Shown: positions 58,023 to 64,000 of the stretch, piece by piece | Numbering within the stretch: the first letter of the stretch is position 1 | Layout: every line of letters begins with the position of its first letter | Source: Psychrobacter sp. JB385 | GTDB taxonomy: Bacteria > Pseudomonadota > Gammaproteobacteria > Pseudomonadales > Moraxellaceae | Reading direction: 5' to 3' | Assembly (NCBI RefSeq): GCF_900163785.1 | Contig: NZ_FUKN01000013.1 | Coordinates: 62,001-126,000, forward strand | DNA: 64,000 bases | Made by a program: the position numbers and the translations under genes | Notes under the pieces: generated by a model | Told to the model about the DNA's origin: nothing | Seen by the model: only the letters and a program-made list of their open reading frames with translations | The model's database searches: none

Positions 58023-59735
58023 CTAGCCTCCCAGCATCCAAATCTGCTCTATGATGGGCCCAAGTGCTAAAGCTGGGACAAAGGTTAAGGCGCCAATCAT
58101 AAGGACAGTGCCGACCAAAAGCCCAACAAACAACGGCGTGGTGGTGGGTAGGGTCCCGCTATTAACTTCGAGTCTAGGCTTTTGCACCAACGAGCCTGCC
58201 AGAGCCAATACAGGAATAATCACACCAAAGCGTCCAACCAACATAGAAAGACCAAGCATCAAGTTATAAAACAAGGAGTTCGCGCCTAAGCCGGCAAACG
58301 CGGAGCCGTTATTATTGGCAGCTGAGCTAAAGGCATAGAGCACTTCACTAAAACCATGAGCACTTGGGTTAAAAATACCTGCTTGACCAGAAGGCGTCAT
58401 CACGCTGATTGCAGTGCCGAGCAATACCATAAGGGGCGCAGCTAATAGTGCCAATACCACCATTTTCATCTCAAAAGGTTCGATTTTTTTACCAAGATAT
58501 TCAGGCGTACGGCCAATCATAAGGCCTGAGACAAACACTGCTAAAATAGCGAAGAGCAACATACCGTAAAGACCTGCACCCACACCGCCGAACACGACTT
58601 CACCCAATTGCATCTGTAGCATGGTGCTAAGACCACCGAGCGGCGTGAATGAATCGTGCATTGCGTTTACTGCCCCGCATGACGCTGCCGTCGTGATAGT
58701 GGCAAACAGCGATGAGGCCACAATACCGAAGCGTATCTCTTTGCCTTCCATGTTGCCGCTCACACTGGCATCGGTAAGGCCGGAAACTTGTGCCGCTAGC
58801 CAAGGATTACCAGCAAGCTCACTACTCACCGTCAATGAATACATGCCCACGAACAAGACAGTCATCGCGCCCAAAATCGCCAAGCCTTGCTTTAGGTTGC
58901 CACTTATTTTGCCAAGACAAAAACAAAGCGCGGTTGGAATCAAAAAGATAGCCAACATTTGAATAAAGTTAGAAAGCGGCGTGGGGTTCTCAAACGGGTG
59001 AGCGGAGTTGGTATTAAAGAATCCGCCGCCATTGGTGCCCAGCATTTTGATGGCTTCTTGTGAGGCAACAGGGCCCAAAGCGATGGTCTGCGTGTCGCCT
59101 TGTAAGGTTTGTACATCCATATACGTCGATAGCGTTTGGATAACGCCTTGACTCATCAACAGCACAGCGATGATTGCAGCAATGGGCAGTAGGATATAAA
59201 TATTACACCGCCATAAGTCTATCCACGCATTGCCTAGATGAGCGCTTTGCTTGAGCACCAAACCCCGCATCAACGCAAAAGCCACCACGATACCGGTAGC
59301 AGCGGACAAGAAGTTTTGTAGAGATAAGCCCATCATTTGCGTCAGATAGCTCATGCTACTCTCGCCGCCATAGGCTTGCCAGTTAGTATTGGTCATGAAA
59401 CTGATGGCGGTATTCATTGCCAAGTCCCACGTAACACCTGTCATGTTGGCTGGGTTGAGCGGTAAGCGTCCTTGCGCCAATTGCAAAACAAACAACGCCA
59501 AAAATCCAATAACGTTAAACAGAACAATGGCTAACGCATATTGTTTCCAATTCATACCAAAAGCACGATTGCCCTTATTGTCTTGACCGATCATACCAAG
59601 CACGCTAAAGAGGCGCGACTCAAGGGCAGAGACAGGTGCTTGCATACGCTTTAGCATGTAGCCTGATAGGAAGTATCCCAAAACAAACAAAATAAGCAGG
59701 TATATAACCAGCTGTGATAAGGCATACATTGTCAT
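58023..59735 (-). CDS. kdpA: K+-transporting ATPase subunit KdpA
   Basis: KdpA is the K+-selective channel-like subunit of KdpFABC. The 570-residue protein has ten or more membrane helices and the family selectivity-loop regions, including [65 protein letters not shown] and [14 protein letters not shown]. Length matches E. coli (557). Its ATG overlaps the kdpF stop by one base (TAATG). Confidence 0.97.
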   Translation of the reverse strand: MTMYALSQLVIYLLILFVLGYFLSGYMLKRMQAPVSALESRLFSVLGMIGQDNKGNRAFGMNWKQYALAIVLFNVIGFLALFVLQLAQGRLPLNPANMTGVTWDLAMNTAISFMTNTNWQAYGGESSMSYLTQMMGLSLQNFLSAATGIVVAFALMRGLVLKQSAHLGNAWIDLWRCNIYILLPIAAIIAVLLMSQGVIQTLSTYMDVQTLQGDTQTIALGPVASQEAIKMLGTNGGGFFNTNSAHPFENPTPLSNFIQMLAIFLIPTALCFCLGKISGNLKQGLAILGAMTVLFVGMYSLTVSSELAGNPWLAAQVSGLTDASVSGNMEGKEIRFGIVASSLFATITTAASCGAVNAMHDSFTPLGGLSTMLQMQLGEVVFGGVGAGLYGMLLFAILAVFVSGLMIGRTPEYLGKKIEPFEMKMVVLALLAAPLMVLLGTAISVMTPSGQAGIFNPSAHGFSEVLYAFSSAANNNGSAFAGLGANSLFYNLMLGLSMLVGRFGVIIPVLALAGSLVQKPRLEVNSGTLPTTTPLFVGLLVGTVLMIGALTFVPALALGPIIEQIWMLGG

Positions 59736-59815
59736 TAGAATGCCTCCGGCTTAACCAAAACATACAGCAAATAGAGAAATAAGCCGAAGGCAAGAAGTCC
59801 TGCAAAAACGTCCAT
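59735..59815 (-). CDS. kdpF: KdpF small subunit
   Basis: A 26-codon frame directly upstream of kdpA encodes a single hydrophobic helix beginning [18 protein letters not shown] and ending VKPEAF, closely like E. coli KdpF (YLLYALL then RPERF). It is too short for most ORF tools. Its stop TAA shares one base with the kdpA ATG (TAATG). KdpF stabilises the KdpFABC complex in the inner membrane. Confidence 0.9.
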   Translation of the reverse strand: MDVFAGLLAFGLFLYLLYVLVKPEAF

Positions 59816-60074
59816 AACACGCTCCAAAAGTAATAATGAAGGTCCGCTATGAGTCGTTGGTCAGTAGTAAATATGGGGTATAAATGGAGGGCTTAGCACG
59901 ACGTTCACGAGTAGGATGTGAGGGTCATCGCTTGGTTGTATCTCGATCTATATCACTGACAACGCATTCATTGACGGCTCGTTTATTAATGGAAACAGTA
60001 TGCCAAGCGAGGTATAAAAGTGTTGTCAAGATAACAAGGCGGGGTATAAAGAAAGTATAAAGATGAGAGGCGGG

Positions 60075-60851
60075 TTAACGTTTTTGAGTATCTGATAATG
60101 TGAGTTTGGTCGGCTGAAATTGGCTGTTTTTATTTTCATCAAAACGCTTGAAAAAAATATGTGCCAATGCGCAAGCAATGGTCAGTGACAGCAGCATCGA
60201 GACCAAAGTATGACTAAAGAAGTGGTCGCCAAACAGCATTTTATACAGCCCCATTGTCCATCCTAAGACTGTGACTGTGGTAAATATTTGATAGCGATAC
60301 TTTTTTAACGTCGGCAAAAAGGCCAATCCATATAAAGAAAAACCTGCGCTGGCATGAGCCGCTGGGAAGCATCTGGCGGGCGTAGCTGCTACGATATTTT
60401 GCCACAGGTTAAGGTAGGGCAGATCACCGTTAAAAATAACCAAGTCATTCGGGCAGCTCACATGGGTGACGCCTTTGAGCGTGGCAATGCTAGCCGGTAC
60501 AATCGCGATTATAATCAGTAGATAGCCGATCTCTCGAATTGGTAACGGAAGCAAAAATCTATCAAATTTATGGCGATGCTGCGAGGCAGCGTCAGGCAAA
60601 GATTGTCGGTACTTTATGATTAACACTGCTATGAGGTAGACCGCCAGTAGGATCAGTAGGGCTTTGGGCAAATCATAAAAGATAAACGCATAAGGCTGCG
60701 CGCCCTTTTCTAGTAGCCAGTGTCCATTGCTATAAAAAAGCTCACTGATGCGTATGTCCAACTGGCTATGCTCAAAAACCAAGGTGGCAATGATGGTCAC
60801 GCACAGTAATTTTAGCCAGCCCCAAGCCATTGAGTGGTTTTCTAAAGTCAT
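60075..60851 (-). CDS. PAP2-family membrane phosphatase
   Basis: This 258-residue protein has about six hydrophobic helices and the three PAP2 active-site segments: KGVTHVSCP, CFPAAHASAGFSL (PSGH motif as PAAH) and GDHFFSHTLVS. These carry the usual Lys/Arg and the two His. The branch resembles lipid A or undecaprenyl-diphosphate/PEtn-linked phosphatases that sit beside eptA/mcr-type genes, the PAP2 commonly found next to mcr-1. It follows dgkA on the same strand 66 bp away. The exact substrate is not resolved by sequence. Confidence 0.88.
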   Translation of the reverse strand: MTLENHSMAWGWLKLLCVTIIATLVFEHSQLDIRISELFYSNGHWLLEKGAQPYAFIFYDLPKALLILLAVYLIAVLIIKYRQSLPDAASQHRHKFDRFLLPLPIREIGYLLIIIAIVPASIATLKGVTHVSCPNDLVIFNGDLPYLNLWQNIVAATPARCFPAAHASAGFSLYGLAFLPTLKKYRYQIFTTVTVLGWTMGLYKMLFGDHFFSHTLVSMLLSLTIACALAHIFFKRFDENKNSQFQPTKLTLSDTQKR

Positions 60852-60898
60852 GATACACCTGATAATGTATATTAAGTGATGATAGCTTCCAGCGTGCT

Positions 60899-60935
60899 GC
60901 TATAAAAAGACAGACAACTATAAAAAGACAGACAG
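60899..60935. repeat. Tandem duplication at the dgkA 3' end
   Basis: CTATAAAAAGACAGACA occurs twice in a row, and the second copy contains the dgkA stop codon. It is a short direct duplication of about 18 bp. Confidence 0.6.
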
Positions 60936-61388
60936 CGCCATTAACCATAAGACGGTTAAAAGAAACAACGACAAAAATTGTGCAGCGGAGCCGACATCTT
61001 TTGCTATCTTGGCGAGTGGATGCTTGGCGGTTGAGGTATGATCGACGCAAGCTTCGATACCGGTATTGATCAGCTCAACAATCAAAGATAAAAAAGAAGC
61101 GATGACTAGCATCATTTTTATGCTCATTACAAAAGGCATAAAAGCGATAGCCATAAACAGGGCAAAGTTGAACCACACGACTTGTCTAAAAGCTGCCTCA
61201 AATTTATAAGCTGCCTTAAATCCGTCCATTGAATAGCCAGCAGCTTTTATAATGCGGTAAAAGCCCGTTTTACCTTTTGCGCTCTCTGCAAAGTTATCAG
61301 GCGTGAATGCACTATGATGTGCTGCCTGATTGATAGAGCTGTGACTGGCTGTCTTGTTTTCAAGATTAATAGGAGTGATTTTATTCAT
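60918..61388 (-). CDS. dgkA: Diacylglycerol kinase DgkA
   Basis: DgkA phosphorylates diacylglycerol to phosphatidate at the inner membrane, recycling lipid left after phospholipid head groups are donated. The 156-residue protein has the family signature KFEAAFRQVVW, ELINTGIEACVDHTS (catalytic Glu/Asn region), KHPLAKIAKDVGSAAQ and three membrane helices. The first ~40 residues are an extra hydrophilic segment compared with E. coli DgkA (122 aa). Its place beside the PEtn transferase makes metabolic sense: PEtn transfer from phosphatidylethanolamine releases diacylglycerol. Confidence 0.93.
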   Translation of the reverse strand: MNKITPINLENKTASHSSINQAAHHSAFTPDNFAESAKGKTGFYRIIKAAGYSMDGFKAAYKFEAAFRQVVWFNFALFMAIAFMPFVMSIKMMLVIASFLSLIVELINTGIEACVDHTSTAKHPLAKIAKDVGSAAQFLSLFLLTVLWLMALSVFL

Positions 61389-61618
61389 ATAGAATTCTTA
61401 ATGGTCTATTAATATCAAGGTGCGCGCTCGGCTTTGCACGACCAAAAAAGCAGCCAAGCAAAATCGATATAGCCTAAGTATAAAACGGGTGAGATTAAGA
61501 AAATGTTAAGAGCGTAAGCAGAAAGGAGAATAAAGAATAATTTGGACAAATGGCATCGCCCGCCAGTTCAGTGGGCAATGATTAAATGAAAATTGTGGTG
61601 ATAGTAGGCGAAGTACGG

Positions 61619-63046
61619 TTATTTATAATAAATACTAAAAGTGCTGCCACCTGAATGATTGGCTTGATGGGTCAGCTGCCAGCCCATATGAGACATGATG
61701 CGTTGTACGATACTTAGTCCCAAACCTGAGCCTTCAACCTTGTGATTGATATCATGCTCTGGTGACAAGGCTGTGCCGGTACCCTCGTCTTGATAGTCAT
61801 GAGTCAATCGCTCAAATCGTTCATATAGCAGCGGCATCATCGCCTCAGGAATACCAAGACCAGTATCAGTGACCATGATTTTTTCGTCATCGATAGTGAT
61901 AATGACTTCGCCATCATCCGTGTACTGAAACGCATTTTTTATCAAATTGCCCAATGCCATTTTTAATAGTTCAGGACGAACACAGGCGCTATATTCTTGC
62001 TCAGCGATTATCTGACACGTCACGGTCTTATAGCGCAGCAAATAGGTCAGTCGCTGCACTTCGGCTAAGGCAATACTATTAATGGATGTTTGCGGCGCAT
62101 CGAGTTTTTCAGGTGCGCGCGAGAGCAAGAGCAGGGCGGTGATAATCTCGGAGGTCTCACGGGCTGTATTACTGATACGATTGGTAAATTCGTTCAGATA
62201 GCTGTCTGCTGCTAACTGTGATGCCAATACCTCAGAAGCACCCATGATGATGGTTAAGGGCGTGCGCAGCTCATGGCTGACATCACCGGTGAACAGTTGC
62301 TCGCGCTTGAGATACTGCTCTAGCTTATGGTTTTTTTCATCGATAGCTCGCGCCAACACCCCAACTTCAGATGGCATGTGTGTGAGTTCCGTTAGGTTTT
62401 TATGATCCGTTTCGACTGCTTGTTTTAAATCGAGTAAAGGCTTGATGATTTGTTTGGAGGACAAATGAGAGAATATGGCGGCAATAAGCAAACTCAAAAT
62501 GACCGCCACTTTTAGTGTATCCGCAAATATATCTTCTAAGTTTTCAAAGATTTCTAAAACAGGGTAGTGACTCATCACCATTTCAACCCCTTCCAAGTAC
62601 GTCAAAATGTAAGTCTGATTGCCTTGTTGATAGGCGAAAAAATGAAGGTTGCCGTGGGTTTTGCCAGACTCACCGTCTATAGTGACAGACTTCTCTTGCA
62701 CCGTTGCCGTTGCTGTTGTTTGCAGGTTGGCAGGTGCATTGTCGTAGCGGTAAATTGTGATACCTGGATTAGCGGTATAAATAGAGCGATCGCCATACTT
62801 CTCTTGGCTGATATCAAGCTGCTGCAACAGCCGACCCTTAACCAACTCTTGTTCTATTCTGCTCTCCGCGTATAGAAAAATACTGACAAAAGCTCCGCAT
62901 AGCAACAGCGCGAATATAAAGTAGGACAATCGAAACTTATTGGCTATCGAGTCTATATTAAACATAATATGGAGGTGCTTAATCGAAGGAGGTAATTGAT
63001 ATAGTGAGCGATGGTAGATCGTATGAGGTGCCATCCATTGAGTCAT
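61619..63046 (-). CDS. Sensor histidine kinase (PmrB-like position)
   Basis: The 475-residue kinase has two membrane helices (about residues 39-57 and 190-210) around a ~130-residue periplasmic domain, a HAMP-like linker, HisKA with the acceptor His in TGDVSHELRTPLTII, and an ATPase domain with LGNLIKNAFQYT, VTDTGLGI and GSGLGLSIV. Its ATG overlaps the regulator stop (ATGA). The position next to eptA resembles pmrAB or similar polymyxin-response systems, but sequence alone cannot say which stimulus it senses. Confidence 0.9.
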   Translation of the reverse strand: MTQWMAPHTIYHRSLYQLPPSIKHLHIMFNIDSIANKFRLSYFIFALLLCGAFVSIFLYAESRIEQELVKGRLLQQLDISQEKYGDRSIYTANPGITIYRYDNAPANLQTTATATVQEKSVTIDGESGKTHGNLHFFAYQQGNQTYILTYLEGVEMVMSHYPVLEIFENLEDIFADTLKVAVILSLLIAAIFSHLSSKQIIKPLLDLKQAVETDHKNLTELTHMPSEVGVLARAIDEKNHKLEQYLKREQLFTGDVSHELRTPLTIIMGASEVLASQLAADSYLNEFTNRISNTARETSEIITALLLLSRAPEKLDAPQTSINSIALAEVQRLTYLLRYKTVTCQIIAEQEYSACVRPELLKMALGNLIKNAFQYTDDGEVIITIDDEKIMVTDTGLGIPEAMMPLLYERFERLTHDYQDEGTGTALSPEHDINHKVEGSGLGLSIVQRIMSHMGWQLTHQANHSGGSTFSIYYK

Positions 63047-63744
63047 ACTACCGCGTTTTCTGATTTATTGGGATCGATGATTTGGTAACCAACACCAGGC
63101 ACTGTCACTATCATGATTTTGTCAAAGGGCTTGTCGACCTGCGCCCGTACGCTATGCATATGAGTGCGTAGCGCATCACTGCTCGGTATATCTAGACCCC
63201 ATACTTTTTCTTCAAGTTCAGTTTTGCTGACGACTCGCGGTGCGGCGCTCATTAGGATATGTAGTATCTTAAATCCAGTTGGGGTGAGCTTAATCGACTT
63301 TCCTTCACGCATAATAGTATGCTCGCTGTTGTTCAACGATAGCGCTCCCACAGCGATACTGTGTACAAAATGATCGTCCTCATGACGACGTATGAGTGCT
63401 TTGATACGGCACTCTAACTCAATCAATGAAAAAGGCTTGACCAAATAATCATCAGCGCCGCTATCAAAGCCTGCCACTTTATCCAAAATCGTATCGCGAG
63501 CAGTGAGCATGAGGACAGGCGTTTTGTCGTGCAATTCTTCTCTGAGTTTTTTGCACAGCTTGGTGCCATCCATACCTGGTAGCATCACATCGAGCAATAT
63601 CACGTCATAATGATTGCTTGCGGCGAGCGTTAGCCCACTGTAGCCATTATGTGCGTTGTCCAGCTCAAAGCCTTTTGGCTCAAAAAACGCGTAAATATTG
63701 GCCACGATATCGGGGTTGTCTTCAATAACAAGTATTTTATACAT
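63043..63744 (-). CDS. OmpR-family response regulator
   Basis: This 233-residue regulator has a receiver domain (acceptor Asp52 in VILLDVMLPGMDG, acidic cluster EDN near residue 8, Lys in LVKPFS) and a C-terminal winged helix (GKSIKLTPTGFKILHIL, ALRTHMHSVRAQVD, PGVGYQI). It is paired with the kinase by an ATGA overlap and lies 74 bp downstream of eptA. It most likely controls the PEtn transferase and its neighbours, in line with PmrA-type regulation (inference). Confidence 0.93.
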   Translation of the reverse strand: MYKILVIEDNPDIVANIYAFFEPKGFELDNAHNGYSGLTLAASNHYDVILLDVMLPGMDGTKLCKKLREELHDKTPVLMLTARDTILDKVAGFDSGADDYLVKPFSLIELECRIKALIRRHEDDHFVHSIAVGALSLNNSEHTIMREGKSIKLTPTGFKILHILMSAAPRVVSKTELEEKVWGLDIPSSDALRTHMHSVRAQVDKPFDKIMIVTVPGVGYQIIDPNKSENAVV

Positions 63745-63818
63745 GATGCTGACCTAAAAAATAGTGGTTGCCTAAAGGATGGTGATGGCCTAAAGGTTGG
63801 AGCAATATAAAAAAAGAT

Positions 63819-64000
63819 TTAGTTATTTACTTTAAAAAAGGTTGGCGCCCCTTTGACTTCGTCAGTCGTAATGCCAAAAAAGCTCAGCAACGTCGGCGTA
63901 ATAAAATCGTGTGACACCGGCTGACTGCTCATATTAGAGAGACTGTCCGCATCGATGTTATTACTATCCGGTGACCAAATGACTGCGGGCACGTGCTTTT
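63819..64000 (-). CDS. Phosphoethanolamine transferase (EptA/MCR family), C-terminal part
   Basis: The last 60 codons of a minus-strand gene cut by the right window edge. The visible protein reads KHVPAVIWSPD, then VSHDFITPTLLSFFGITTDEV and ends PTFFKVNN. This matches the C-terminus of inner-membrane phosphoethanolamine transferases (HVPxxxWxPD, SHDxxxxTLLxxFG), which transfer PEtn from phosphatidylethanolamine to lipid A phosphates. The catalytic Thr and zinc ligands lie in the part outside the window, so activity cannot be judged. The stop is 74 bp before the response regulator gene. Confidence 0.85.
   Translation of the reverse strand, partial: KHVPAVIWSPDSNNIDADSLSNMSSQPVSHDFITPTLLSFFGITTDEVKGAPTFFKVNN

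Overview
The window looks like a chromosomal segment of a Moraxellaceae gammaproteobacterium, most probably Psychrobacter. This is inferred from gene content and order (nadAB beside an NrtR-type regulator and nadC; hisZ-purA; rlmN-pilF-rodZ-ispG-hisS-yfgM-bamB-der; surE-nlpD with no rpoS after it; an eptA/two-component/dgkA/PAP2 block), the moderate AT bias and the protein sequences. No rRNA, tRNA, CRISPR, prophage or insertion-sequence transposase was found.

Layout. 1-4.5 kb: a lipid-related island resembling E. coli ynbB/ynbC, with a hydrolase-methyltransferase fusion (cut by the left edge), a patatin-like protein lacking both canonical catalytic residues, a short-chain dehydrogenase and a convergent CdsA-like cytidylyltransferase. 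4.8-10.4 kb: NAD synthesis (nadA-nadB on minus; nrtR and nadC on plus), with a shared 19-bp palindrome upstream of nadA and nadC that I propose as the NrtR operator. 10.7-13.5 kb: MarC-family protein, exported acetamidase/formamidase-like protein and LysE/ArgO exporter. 13.6-15.7 kb: three tandem paralogues of unknown function, one carrying an EF-hand loop. 15.9-22 kb: rluB, folD, an RCC1-repeat lipoprotein, corA and a DUF2237 gene. 22.3-36.1 kb: housekeeping genes hisZ, purA, ndk, rlmN, pilF, rodZ, ispG, hisS, yfgM, bamB and der. 36.3-44.4 kb: a histidine kinase with a receiver-like tail, a D,D-carboxypeptidase, a small exported protein, surE, an NlpD-like lipoprotein and mltB. 44.8-51.2 kb: molybdenum cofactor genes moeA, moaA, moaB, mobA, moaC, moaD, moaE and a lone modB permease. 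51.3-59.8 kb (minus): the complete kdpFABCDE potassium-uptake system, including a 26-codon kdpF. 60-64 kb (minus): PAP2 phosphatase, dgkA, sensor kinase, response regulator and the C-terminus of a phosphoethanolamine transferase (eptA/mcr family), a coherent lipid A modification module.

Across these regions lies a family of about 140-bp intergenic palindromic repeats, with six copies or fragments, that resembles a MITE. Other structures worth attention are five 16-bp tandem repeats at the kdpC/kdpD junction and a set of strong hairpin terminators.
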